Below are positions 6,942 through 16,509 of a stretch of DNA of 21,624 nucleotides, one piece after another; position 1 is the stretch's first letter, and every line of letters begins with the position of its first letter. A program made the position numbers and the translations under genes. Below the pieces are notes generated by a model, which was not told where the DNA came from, did not search any database, and was given only the letters and a program-made list of their open reading frames with translations. Source of the DNA: DASQDT01 sp036380435 (GTDB lineage Bacteria > Acidobacteriota > Blastocatellia > Pyrinomonadales > Pyrinomonadaceae); assembly GCA_036380435.1 (NCBI GenBank), contig DASVES010000253.1, positions 1-21,624 on the forward strand, read 5' to 3'.

Positions 6942-7730
6942 ATGTCAACGAGAATGATCTCCGACTTCCTCTACAGAATCGCCCGCGAGCGCGAAGCGGA
7001 CGCGCGCGGCTCTCGCCGTCGCCGCCCCGTCGCCGCGCTCCTGCGCTACGCCGTGCTCGGAGCCGTGGCCCTCAGCATCCTGCCCGCCTCGGCCGCCGCC
7101 TCGCTCCCGACGCACGCGCAGGACAAGTCGGGCACGCGCGCCGACTCCGAGCCGCGTTTCGTGCCTGAGCGTCCGGCGCAGACGAACGCGGCCGCCGATG
7201 GCGTGAGGCGTCCCCCCCGCGTTGACACACGCCCCTTCAAGGAACTCCTGCTCAAGGGCAAGGGACTCTACGACTCGGGCCGCCTCGACCTGAGTCGGAC
7301 AATCGACCTCGCCCTCGTAGCCGACCGCGAAGACGACGGCTCCCTCGTCAGCATAGCGTCGGCGGGCGCGCCGTTGAACGACCCGTTGGTGTTTCAGTTC
7401 GTCAAGGAGACGGTCGACACAATCAGCCAGAGCCGCCTCCTCGGGTTTTTGGATGGCACGCGCCGCATCCGCCTGGATCTCTCGCTCGACGAGCAGAAGC
7501 TCACCATCACGGCGCGCACCGAGGTCGCATCGGAAGAGTATGCCCGGAAGATGGCCAGCGGCTACGGCGCTCTGCTCGCCTACGCGCGGCTCATGGAGCG
7601 CGAGCGGCCCTCGGGCGTCGTCTGGAACCACACGGGCCTCATGGCGGACGGCAAACAGTTCGCGGTGACGCTCGAAATGTCGCGCGAACAGGCCGGCCAA
7701 CTCCTCCTCCAGCTCATCACACCGAACTAA
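6942..7730 (+). CDS. Exported paralogue of the preceding TonB-like protein
   Basis: The 262-residue product has a basic head (RGSRRRRPVAALLRYAV), a hydrophobic segment (about 34-52) and a likely signal-peptidase region near ASAAASLPTHAQ. A disordered linker precedes a C-terminal domain homologous to that of the gene before it. Shared blocks in the same order are RPFK(D/E)xL, LxxTI, LxADRxxDG(T/S)L, DP, FLxGxRxxxLxLxLDxQKL, TIxxxTE and VTxxMxRExAG. The Pro-rich spacer of the first protein is missing, so this copy probably sits near the inner membrane or is free in the periplasm. Gene duplication is the simplest origin. Function is unknown; co-occurrence suggests they work together or at the same site. 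Another in-frame ATG at 6954 is possible as the start. Confidence 0.7.
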   Translation: MSTRMISDFLYRIAREREADARGSRRRRPVAALLRYAVLGAVALSILPASAAASLPTHAQDKSGTRADSEPRFVPERPAQTNAAADGVRRPPRVDTRPFKELLLKGKGLYDSGRLDLSRTIDLALVADREDDGSLVSIASAGAPLNDPLVFQFVKETVDTISQSRLLGFLDGTRRIRLDLSLDEQKLTITARTEVASEEYARKMASGYGALLAYARLMERERPSGVVWNHTGLMADGKQFAVTLEMSREQAGQLLLQLITPN

Positions 7731-7776
7731 CCCCTCCGCGCATGGCGCACGCCGGCGGCCCCGAAAAGGGCCTCGC

Positions 7777-7806
7777 TTGCCCCGCGTCCCACGCCCCGCG
7801 TACAAT
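7777..7806 (+). promoter_or_regulatory. Candidate sigma-70 promoter for secA
   Basis: TTGCCC at 7777-7782 and TACAAT at 7801-7806 are separated by 18 bp, matching 4/6 and 5/6 of the consensus. They lie about 105 nt upstream of the secA ATG. A 5-bp GC stem (7757-7761 with 7768-7772) just before it has no T-run. Confidence 0.45.
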
Positions 7807-7909
7807 CCAAAGTTGCGCCGACACGCGCAATTGTTCGCCGTCGCGGCCCCGACTCTTCACAGGAAGCGGGCCGCGCGAGCCGTCTCTTTTTCATTACAGG
7901 ATTAAAGCA

Positions 7910-10750
<2,841 letters not shown>

Positions 10751-10766
10751 GCGAAGCACAAGAACT

Positions 10767-10795
10767 GCGGCGGCGCGTCGTTCACGCGCCGCCGC
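10767..10795 (+). terminator. Strong GC hairpin after secA
   Basis: A perfect 12-bp stem (10767-10778 with 10784-10795, GCGGCGGCGCGT and its complement) with a 5-nt loop starts 16 nt after the secA stop. The tail CTTAACCTTCG is only weakly T-rich. Intrinsic termination or a 3'-end stabiliser is likely. Confidence 0.6.
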
Positions 10796-10826
10796 CTTAA
10801 CCTTCGTGCCAGAGGGCACTGACCAC

Positions 10827-11936
10827 ATGCGCCTCGCGTCCATCCTCTTCGCCTCGTCTCTCAGTCTTTCGTCCCCCCACGCCCCGCGCGCCGGCGCGCG
10901 CGAAGCCGCCACTCCTGTCGGGCAAACGAGCGCCGCACAGGCCACGCAAGGGCCGACGGCCCCCGAACAGGCGGCCGTCCGCGATGAGATAAAATCGCTG
11001 CTCCTCGCCGTGGGCGGCGAGCGAAAGAAAGACGCGGACGCGTGGTATCGCCTCGGCGTCGCGTACCAGCGCGCCGGCGAAGTGGCCGAGGCGCGGAAGG
11101 CTTTCAAGCAGGCCGTCAAGCTGCGGAAGCGTTTCGTCGCCGCGCGGGTCGGCGTGGCCTATACCTATCTTGCCGAGAAGAACTACGTCGAGGCGGAGAA
11201 GGAGGCTAAGCAGGCCGCTGATCTGGCCATAGACACAAGAGACTTTCGTGCCTACGGCTTCCTTTCCAACATCAGGCTACAGCGTTACCGAGAGACCAGC
11301 GTCAGGATTTCAGCTCAGGCCGATAAGGTGCTCGCCACAAGACCCGACGACGCCGAGTGGCGCCAACTCAAGGCGCAGGCGCTCATCGGCCTGACCATCT
11401 CCGAGAGTCAGCAGAGCATGCCTGACCTGTCAGAGCCGCCACCGCCTCCGTCGCCGCCGCCGCCGCCCGACGAGGCTAAAGCGGAGGCCGCGCGGGAGCG
11501 CAACCTGAAACTGTACAAGGAGGCCGCCGAGCATCTGGACGCATACCTCCGCCTGTCGCCGAAAGCACCCGACGCCGCCTATCAGCGCGCACAACTCGCG
11601 GCGCTCCGCTTCCACGTCCTGAGCCTGGAGGACGGCCCGGCGCACGGCGTCTTCAAACCGAAGGAACTCACGTCGAAGGCAGTCCTCCTGAAAAGGCCGG
11701 AGCCGGGATACACGCCCGAAGCGCGCGCCGCCGACATCAGCGGGATGATCAGCGCGCGCGTGCTGCTCGGCGCCGACGGCGCCGTCAAACACATTCTCAT
11801 CGTCAAGCCGCTTAGTCACGGGCTGACCGAGCGGGCTCTCGACGCGGCGCGCCGGATTAAATTCAAGCCTGCGGTCAAGGATGGACGCCCTGTCTCGCAG
11901 TGGGTCATCGTCGAGTACCACTTCAACATCTACTGA
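10827..11936 (+). CDS. Periplasmic TPR protein with C-terminal TonB domain
   Basis: The 369-residue product begins with a signal-peptide-like stretch (MRLASILFASSLSLSSPHAP). Two or more TPR-like helical pairs follow (DAWYRLGVAYQRAGEVAEAR at 71-90, then AARVGVAYTYLAEKNYVEAE). Next are a poly-Pro linker (about 204-214), another helical repeat region (YKEAAEHLDAYLRLSPKAPD) and a canonical TonB_C domain from about 290 (PEPGYTPEARAADISG, VLLGADGAV, ALDAARRIKFKPAVKDGRPV, ending EYHFNIY). There is no inner-membrane anchor besides the signal, so this is not a classic ExbBD-driven TonB. Such TPR-TonB fusions occur in Acidobacteria and Bacteroidetes as envelope proteins of unclear role. An in-frame GTG at 10806 is possible; the ATG at 10827 starts the signal peptide, with AGAGG 11 nt upstream. 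The next gene starts 22 nt after its stop. Confidence 0.8.
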   Translation: MRLASILFASSLSLSSPHAPRAGAREAATPVGQTSAAQATQGPTAPEQAAVRDEIKSLLLAVGGERKKDADAWYRLGVAYQRAGEVAEARKAFKQAVKLRKRFVAARVGVAYTYLAEKNYVEAEKEAKQAADLAIDTRDFRAYGFLSNIRLQRYRETSVRISAQADKVLATRPDDAEWRQLKAQALIGLTISESQQSMPDLSEPPPPPSPPPPPDEAKAEAARERNLKLYKEAAEHLDAYLRLSPKAPDAAYQRAQLAALRFHVLSLEDGPAHGVFKPKELTSKAVLLKRPEPGYTPEARAADISGMISARVLLGADGAVKHILIVKPLSHGLTERALDAARRIKFKPAVKDGRPVSQWVIVEYHFNIY

Positions 11937-11958
11937 GGGCAACTTCCCGCGGGCCTGT

Positions 11959-13170
11959 ATGAGCAGCGAAGTCAAGTCTACAAATCCGGTCGTGCAGGCC
12001 ATTCTCGGCGGCACGGCGCCGCAGCCGGCGCGTCTGGCCGCCGCGCGCGGACTCCTCCCGCTCGCGCAGGAAGAGTTGATCGAAGTGCTCGTCGCGCTGC
12101 GCGCAAGTGACGACGCGACCATCACTGCCGCCGCCGAAGAAACGCTCTCGCAGCAGGAGCCGGCGGCGCTCGCCGAAATCGCCGCTTCGCCCGAAGCCGC
12201 GCCGAGCGTCCTCACATATCTCGCCGGCCGCTCAGACCTTGAGCGCGGGATTCACGAGTCGGTCGCGCTCAACACGCGCACGCCCGACGAGGCCGTCACC
12301 ACCCTCGCCGGCGCTTCGACCGACGGCCGCGTCCTCGAAGTCATCTCCATCAACCAGCAGCGCCTCATTCGCGCGCCCGCGATTATCGACGCCATCCTTG
12401 CCAACCCCGCGCGCACGCCCGAGGCCGAGCGGCGCGCGCGCGAGACCCGGCGCGAGTTCTTCGAGAAGGAGCGCGGGGCGCGCCAGATCGCCGACGAGAT
12501 GCGCGCGCGGGGGATGGGCGCGGCGGCCGAGTTCGTCGAGAGCGCGGAGTCAATCGGCGAAGCCGGCGGCCTCACGCCCGAGGACGCCTGGCTCATCGCG
12601 CAGCACATCGAGGTCTCCGACGCCGACGTGGACGACTCGTGGCTCCCGTCGGGGCTTTTCGATGAGTTGATTGAGGAGACGGACGAGCAGCGGGGGGCGA
12701 ACGTCGAGCGCGTGCTCAATGAGACGGCGGCCGAAGTGGCTGACGCCGCGCCCGAGCGCGTGGCGCTCATCCGCAGCATCATGTTCATGAAGGTCAAAGA
12801 CCGCGTCAAGCTCGGCCTCAAGGGCGACCGAGAGGCGCGCAACATCCTCATCCGCGACTCCAACAAGACCGTCTCGGCGGCCGTCATCCACAACCCCAAG
12901 ATCACCGACCAGGAGGTCGAGGCCATCGCCGCGATGCGTACCGTCTCCGACGAGGTGCTGCGTCTCGTCGCCCTCAACCGCGCGTGGGCGCGCTCCTACC
13001 CCGTCATCCACAACCTCGCGCGCAACCCCCGCACACCCCTTCCGACGGCGATGAGCATCCTCCCGCGGCTCCAGACCAGAGACCTCAAGGGCCTCATCCA
13101 GAACCGCAACGTCTCCGAGGCCGTCCGCCGACAGGCGCTGCGCCTCTCCAGCACCCGCGCGGGAAAGTGA
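11959..13170 (+). CDS. Alpha-solenoid (HEAT/LRV-like) hypothetical protein, 403 aa
   Basis: No catalytic motif is visible. The protein is almost entirely short helices with recurring asparagine-proline turns: ALNTRTPDEAVTTLA (103-117), AILANPARTPEA (145-156), VIHNPKITDQEV (309-320), ALNRAWA (338-344) and NLARNPRTPLPTAMSIL (352-368). The LA.NP.TP spacing recalls leucine-rich variant or HEAT-type scaffolds, used for binding proteins or nucleic acid. It has no signal peptide and is probably cytoplasmic. The ATG at 11959 is 22 nt after the TPR-TonB stop with no strong ribosome binding site next to it, so translation may depend on the upstream gene. The frame is also open from 11881 inside the previous gene, which I judge fortuitous. 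The stop is 4 nt before a 33-bp heptamer hairpin. Confidence 0.7.
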   Translation: MSSEVKSTNPVVQAILGGTAPQPARLAAARGLLPLAQEELIEVLVALRASDDATITAAAEETLSQQEPAALAEIAASPEAAPSVLTYLAGRSDLERGIHESVALNTRTPDEAVTTLAGASTDGRVLEVISINQQRLIRAPAIIDAILANPARTPEAERRARETRREFFEKERGARQIADEMRARGMGAAAEFVESAESIGEAGGLTPEDAWLIAQHIEVSDADVDDSWLPSGLFDELIEETDEQRGANVERVLNETAAEVADAAPERVALIRSIMFMKVKDRVKLGLKGDREARNILIRDSNKTVSAAVIHNPKITDQEVEAIAAMRTVSDEVLRLVALNRAWARSYPVIHNLARNPRTPLPTAMSILPRLQTRDLKGLIQNRNVSEAVRRQALRLSSTRAGK

Positions 13171-13174
13171 AAGA

Positions 13175-13259
13175 GAGTGAGCAGTGAGCGGTAAGCAGTG
13201 AGCAGTAGGAAGAGGACGCTCAACCTTACTGCTCACTGCTTACCGCTCACTGCTCACTC
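13175..13259. repeat. Heptamer-tandem inverted repeat, AGTGAGC type, 33-bp perfect arms, convergent genes
   Basis: Arms 13175-13207 and 13227-13259 are perfect 33-bp reverse complements with a 19-nt spacer. The unit order is AGTGAGC, AGTGAGC, GGTAAGC, AGTGAGC, AGTA, counting from the outer end. It fills the gap between two convergent genes. It starts 4 nt after the stop of the solenoid gene and overlaps the stop of the DUF2227-like gene, so it could end transcription from both sides. There is no T-run. Confidence 0.94.
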
Positions 13260-13791
13260 AAAAGATTTCCGTGCTCTTACGCAGGATCGACCACATAACG
13301 TCGGCGAAGGTGTGGATGGCCGCGCCCCACCACAGGCCGCCGAAGGCCGCGAGCAGGACATCCCGGCCGGCGCCGAGGGCCGTGGCGCGCGCGGCCACAG
13401 CGTGCCACGCCGAGACCAACTCGGTCACGCCGGGCATCGCATCCCCCGCGACAAAGCGCGCGTGCAGGTAAACGGCGAGCAGCGTGAGAGCGGCGACGGC
13501 GCCGGTGAAGTAGAGCACGCGGATGAGCGTGCCGAGGATGATGCCGTGAGAGAGACGCGAGCGGTGGCGGAAGGCGACCTTGTAGGGCAGCCACAAGAAG
13601 CGGAACACGCCCCAGCGGGTGTACTGCCGCGACTGTATGTCCAGATCGGGGCCGAACATCAACCCCCCGAACAGCGTCGCGCACGTCACGACCGCCGCCA
13701 GCTTCAGACTACCCGTCGCCACCCACACCGCCAGAAAAGTCGGCGGCGCGAGGACGAACGTAATCAGGTCGTGCGTTCTTCCCGAAGGCAT
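13258..13791 (-). CDS. DUF2227-like putative metal-binding membrane protein
   Basis: The 177-residue product starts MPSGRTHDLIT and carries the marks of the DUF2227 family, which is common in cyanobacteria. H7-D8 open the protein and FGPDLDIQS supplies D49 and D51. YKVAFRHRSRLSHG supplies H76 and H82, and AAIHTFADV supplies H160 and D164. Hydrophobic helices at about 10-45, 84-108 and 145-160 suggest a multi-pass inner-membrane protein with a His/Asp metal site, related in outline to membrane metal-dependent hydrolases of the YdjM type. No activity is established to my knowledge. No ribosome binding site is seen; the region just upstream of the ATG is the arm of a GGTCAGA hairpin. The stop overlaps another heptamer hairpin. 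Confidence 0.8.
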   Translation of the reverse strand: MPSGRTHDLITFVLAPPTFLAVWVATGSLKLAAVVTCATLFGGLMFGPDLDIQSRQYTRWGVFRFLWLPYKVAFRHRSRLSHGIILGTLIRVLYFTGAVAALTLLAVYLHARFVAGDAMPGVTELVSAWHAVAARATALGAGRDVLLAAFGGLWWGAAIHTFADVMWSILRKSTEIF

Positions 13792-13794
13792 AAC

Positions 13795-13890
13795 AAGCAG
13801 AGGTCAGAGGTCAGAGGTCAGAGGTTAGAGGTCAGTTAAAGGAGAAGTGGTTTTTACTGACCTCTGACCTCTAACCTCTGACCTCTGCTT
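13795..13890. repeat. Heptamer-tandem inverted repeat, GGTCAGA type, between divergent genes
   Basis: The left arm has five 7-mers (GGTCAGA three times, GGTTAGA, then GGTCAG) preceded by AAGCAGA. The right arm, read on the minus strand from 13890, has AAGCAGA, GGTCAGA, GGTTAGA, GGTCAGA, GGTCAG. The variant GGTTAGA unit sits at a different place in each arm, so the arms pair imperfectly in any one register. It lies between the DUF2227-like start (13791) and the acyltransferase start (13975). Confidence 0.9.
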
Positions 13891-13974
13891 TATAGCATGC
13901 GCGCGGCGGCGGCGTCAGCCGTTTGCCTGCGTGCGGGGGGCGGGTTAAACTGTGCCTCCTCTCCGGTGGCACTC

Positions 13975-14967
13975 ATGGGAAAGAAGAGTAAACGGCAGAT
14001 AGCTTTGGAGTACGCGGCGGCTCGCGTCATCCTCTCGGGTCTCGGCGCGCTGCCGCGCCCGCTCGCGATGGCGGCGGGGCGCGTCCTCGGCCGCGCCGCC
14101 TACGCCGTGGCTGGCGGCCTGCGCCGCACGGGCGAGCGCAACCTTGAGCTGGCCCTCCCCGAACTGGACGAGCGGGAGCGGCGACGAATCCTGCGCGGCT
14201 CCTTCCAGAGTCTCGGCAGGCAGTTGGGGGCCTTCAGTCGCTTCCCGCGCGAGACCGCCGAGTCGCTCCGCGAGATCGTCGAGTACGACAGCGAGGATGT
14301 GAAACTGCTCGACGTGGCCCGCGAACGCGGGCGCGGCGTTATCTTCCTCACGGCCCACCTCGGCGCCTGGGAACTCCTCTGCTTCGCCCACTCGGCCTTT
14401 TACAACCCCATACACTTCCTCGTCCGGCCGCTCGACAACCCCCGCGTCGATGAGCTTATCGAGGGCATGCGGACGCGCTTCGGCAACCAGCCCATCGACA
14501 AGGGGGCCGCGGCCCTGACGGCCATGCGTCTGCTGCGCCGCGGCGGCACGCTCGGCATCCTCGCCGACCTCAACACGCAGCCGCGCGAGGGCGTCTTCGT
14601 CCCCTTCTTCGGTCGCCTCGCCTGCACCACGGCCGGCGCCGCCACCTTGGCCCTTCGCACCGACTCGACCGTCATCCCCTGCTGCGCCCCCTGGGACGAG
14701 CGCCGCAAAAAATACGTCTTCCGCGGCGGCCCCGTCCTCGAACTCGTCCGCACGGGCGACGCCGCGCGCGATGTCGAGTTGAACACCGCCCGCTTCACGG
14801 CCGCCATCGAAGAGCAGGTCAGACGTTTCCCAGACCAGTGGCTCTGGATTCACAAACGCTGGAAGACACGCCCCGAAGGCGAGCCAGACCTCTACGCTAA
14901 GAAAATCGATGCGACCCGCGCCCCATTTGAACCCCACACGACAAGCGAAAGCGCATTCAAGACTTAA
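13975..14967 (+). CDS. LpxL/HtrB-type lipid A (lysophospholipid) acyltransferase
   Basis: The 330-residue product belongs to the bacterial lipid A acyltransferase family, which moves an acyl chain from acyl-ACP to a lipid A precursor or related lipid at the inner membrane. The catalytic HX4E is H128-E133 (TAHLGAWELL). Other family blocks are LADLNTQPREGVFVPFFGR (197-215) ahead of ACTTAGAATLALRT, and the closing RFPDQWLWIHKRWKTRP (284-300). An N-terminal hydrophobic stretch (about 14-50) serves as membrane association. The ATG at 13975 with GGTGG 5 nt upstream is preferred over an open extension to 13897 that is not family-like. Together with the TonB-like genes it supports a diderm envelope. 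Substrate (lipid A or an ornithine-type lipid) cannot be told from sequence. No terminator is seen after it. Confidence 0.87.
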   Translation: MGKKSKRQIALEYAAARVILSGLGALPRPLAMAAGRVLGRAAYAVAGGLRRTGERNLELALPELDERERRRILRGSFQSLGRQLGAFSRFPRETAESLREIVEYDSEDVKLLDVARERGRGVIFLTAHLGAWELLCFAHSAFYNPIHFLVRPLDNPRVDELIEGMRTRFGNQPIDKGAAALTAMRLLRRGGTLGILADLNTQPREGVFVPFFGRLACTTAGAATLALRTDSTVIPCCAPWDERRKKYVFRGGPVLELVRTGDAARDVELNTARFTAAIEEQVRRFPDQWLWIHKRWKTRPEGEPDLYAKKIDATRAPFEPHTTSESAFKT

Positions 14968-15068
14968 CCCCCGCCCCTTAACAACTCACCTTAGCTCCAT
15001 GTTATCAGGTGATTAACTGTCAGTGCCAGTCTGTTGCGAAAGTGTGTAGAAACTTTTTCATTTTGTGC

Positions 15069-15096
15069 TTGACAGCTCACAAAAAGTCGGTATAAT
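15069..15096 (+). promoter_or_regulatory. Perfect-consensus sigma-70 promoter
   Basis: TTGACA (15069-15074) and TATAAT (15091-15096) are both exact consensus with a 16-bp spacer. An AT-rich stretch just upstream (AACTTTTTCATTTTGTG, 15051-15067) resembles an UP element. This is by far the strongest promoter in the window, and no plus-strand protein gene follows it before fabG, which is convergent. Confidence 0.88.
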
Positions 15097-15102
15097 TTCA
15101 CA

Positions 15103-15407
15103 CACGTTAACGAAGCAAAGACATTTTCGATTGATAGTGCTTCGAAGTTGCTTGAACGGGTCGGTCTGTTGGGGTTCATGCAATCTCTCCGGGCTGGGGC
15201 AAAGTTAGATTTATTACGTCCCCACGCGAGGTTGTGAAGTACCAAGCAGTTCTTATTTCGCCCATCCCAACTAACCACCAAAAACACCGGATCGTTCGTA
15301 TGTGACGATCTCCAGCACCAACTGACGCCACCCCCGAATCTCCGAGCCTGCCCAAAAGTTTCAGCCCCGTGAGTCTTACCCCAAGACTCGCGGGGCTCCT
15401 TCATTTT
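15103..15407 (+). ncRNA. Candidate orphan structured non-coding RNA, about 300 nt
   Basis: A perfect promoter and a strong intrinsic terminator enclose about 300 nt with no convincing reading frame. Stems seen by eye: 15111-15117 with 15138-15144 (CGAAGCA/TGCTTCG); 15148-15157 with 15174-15183 (TTGC-T-TGAAC/GTTCA-T-GCAA, one T-T mismatch); and 15290-15295 with 15305-15310 (GATCGT/ACGATC). The loop at 15164-15172 (GTCTGTTGG) can pair with 15318-15326 (CCAACTGAC) apart from one T-T mismatch, a possible pseudoknot. A C/A-rich, apparently unpaired run lies at 15260-15288. TCTCC, complementary to GGAGA-type ribosome binding sites, occurs at 15186, 15309 and 15339. The region is clearly AT-richer than its neighbours. 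I found no 6S, tmRNA, RNase P or SRP hallmarks. A 19-codon ORF (15178-15237) is the only small frame of note. Confidence 0.68.
15363..15407 (+). terminator. Intrinsic terminator of the candidate RNA
   Basis: A 15-position stem (15363-15377 with 15383-15397: AGCCCCGTGAGTCTT and its partner, all Watson-Crick except one T-G) with loop ACCCC is followed by CCTTCATTTT. On the minus strand the same stem is followed by TGAAACTTTTGG, so it may also stop fabG transcription. Confidence 0.88.
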
Positions 15408-15410
15408 AGC

Positions 15411-15430
15411 TAACAGTTAATAGCAGACCG
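15411..15430. repeat. Degenerate heptamer remnant after fabG
   Basis: Read on the minus strand just after the fabG stop, the sequence runs GGTCTGC, TATTAAC, TGTTAGC. These units resemble the NNTTAGC 7-mers at 1506-1577, but there is no matching second arm. It is probably a decayed or half element. Confidence 0.5.
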
Positions 15431-15434
15431 CTTT

Positions 15435-16196
15435 TCACATCGCCATGCCGCCGTCGATCTGGACGACCTGGCCGGTGATGTAGCGCGCGTCGTCCGAGAG
15501 CAGGAAGCAGGCGATGCGGGCGACCTCTTCGGGTTGGGCGAAGCGTTTCATGGGGATTTGTTCGAGGAGTTTTTCGCGGTAAGCGTCGTCGAGCGCGCCG
15601 GACATGTCGGTGGAGACGAGGCCGAGGGCGAGGGCGTTGACGGAGACGTTGCGGCTGGCGACCTCGCGCGCGAGCGACTTCGTCAGCCCGATCATCCCGG
15701 CCTTCGAGGCGGAATAGTTCGACTGCCCGGCCATCCCCACCACGCCGCTGATCGAAGAGATGTTGAGGATGGAGCCGCCCCCGTCCTGCCGCAGCATGGG
15801 GCGCAGGACGGCGCGCGAGAAGTTCCAGGCGCCCTTGAGGTTCGTGTCGATGACCGCGTCCCAGTCGTCCTCCTTCATGCGGAGGATGAGCTGGTCGCGC
15901 GTGATGCCGGCGTTGTTGATGAGGAAGTCGATGCGGCCGAAGGCGTCCTTCACCTGCTTGACCATCTCGGCCGCGCCCGCCGTGTCCGCCACGTCGCACT
16001 GCGAGGCGAAGACCGCAACGCCTGCCGACTCGATCTCGCCCTTCAATGTTTCGGCGGCTTCGGCGCTCTGCGCGTAGTTGAAGGCGACCGACGCGCCGCG
16101 CCGCGCCAGCTCCAGCGCGATGGCCCGCCCGATACCGCGAGTGGCGCCCGTCACCAGGCCCACGCGGCCCGCAAAGGCTTTTGCTTCTTCACTCAA
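15435..16196 (-). CDS. fabG: 3-oxoacyl-[acyl-carrier-protein] reductase (FabG-like SDR)
   Basis: This 253-residue short-chain dehydrogenase/reductase is of FabG type; it reduces 3-oxoacyl-ACP with NADPH in fatty acid elongation. The Rossmann motif is TGATRGIG (16-23), NNAG is 94-97 and N120 follows (DTNLKGAWN). The catalytic triad is S148 (NISSISG), Y161 and K165 (YSASKAG). The C-terminus ends ITGQVVQIDGGMAM, as in FabG. The start is a TTG at 16196, supported by GGAGGA 9 nt upstream; no ATG or GTG lies near. One oddity: the usual VNAVAPG turn after the active site reads VNALALG, losing the proline. Another SDR reductase with a different substrate is possible, since no fab cluster genes are adjacent. 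The stop is followed by a heptamer remnant and the RNA terminator. Confidence 0.9.
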   Translation of the reverse strand: MSEEAKAFAGRVGLVTGATRGIGRAIALELARRGASVAFNYAQSAEAAETLKGEIESAGVAVFASQCDVADTAGAAEMVKQVKDAFGRIDFLINNAGITRDQLILRMKEDDWDAVIDTNLKGAWNFSRAVLRPMLRQDGGGSILNISSISGVVGMAGQSNYSASKAGMIGLTKSLAREVASRNVSVNALALGLVSTDMSGALDDAYREKLLEQIPMKRFAQPEEVARIACFLLSDDARYITGQVVQIDGGMAM

Positions 16197-16509
16197 AAGT
16201 TGTCTTCCTCCGTTGGCGGCGTCGGGCGTCGCTTACGGCCCGCCACCGAGATAACGCGCGGATGACGAACGGCTCTGACGCGCGCAAAACGGGCGCAATA
16301 TAACAGAGCTTCAGGCCACGCGGAAGCGCGCGCCGCTCTTCGCTTTTAGTCGCACCGTTTGCCCACGGCAGGTTTTTATTGTAAAGATTTTGTCGGAACT
16401 CATTCGCCGAACTGACGAAGGCCCGAGCCGAACGCGCCGTGCGTGGTGCGTCTGAATCTTTTCAACGGCTGAAATCTCAAGGCCGATGCGGCACGGCAAA
16501 AGGAAGGTC
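16197..16509. other. Divergent intergenic region, no firm content
   Basis: This 313-bp spacer separates fabG (minus) from the nucleotidyltransferase (plus) and should contain both promoters. I see only weak matches: TTGCCC (16359-16364) with TAAAGA 17 bp on, and an AT-rich AATATAAC at 16298-16305. Part of it (16370-16392) is AT-rich. A 30-codon minus-strand frame (16311-16403) has no ribosome binding site. No repeat of the heptamer type is present. Confidence 0.5.

Noticed and set aside
7742..7909. An N-terminal extension of SecA from an upstream in-frame ATG
   Set aside because: The added residues are not SecA-like, a ribosome binding site precedes the ATG at 7910, and a candidate promoter lies within the extension.
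14991..15404. A 137-codon minus-strand frame across the gene-poor stretch
   Set aside because: It begins in the tail of the terminator hairpin, has no ribosome binding site and runs through the hairpin and the perfect promoter; its composition matches no family I know.
15103..15407. Candidate RNA as tmRNA, 6S, RNase P or SRP RNA
   Set aside because: There is no tag-peptide frame ending in Ala-Ala or tRNA-like TPsiC arm, no 5'-3' closing stem with central bubble, no RNase P core motifs and no SRP GGAA-type apical loop; the RNA was left unassigned.
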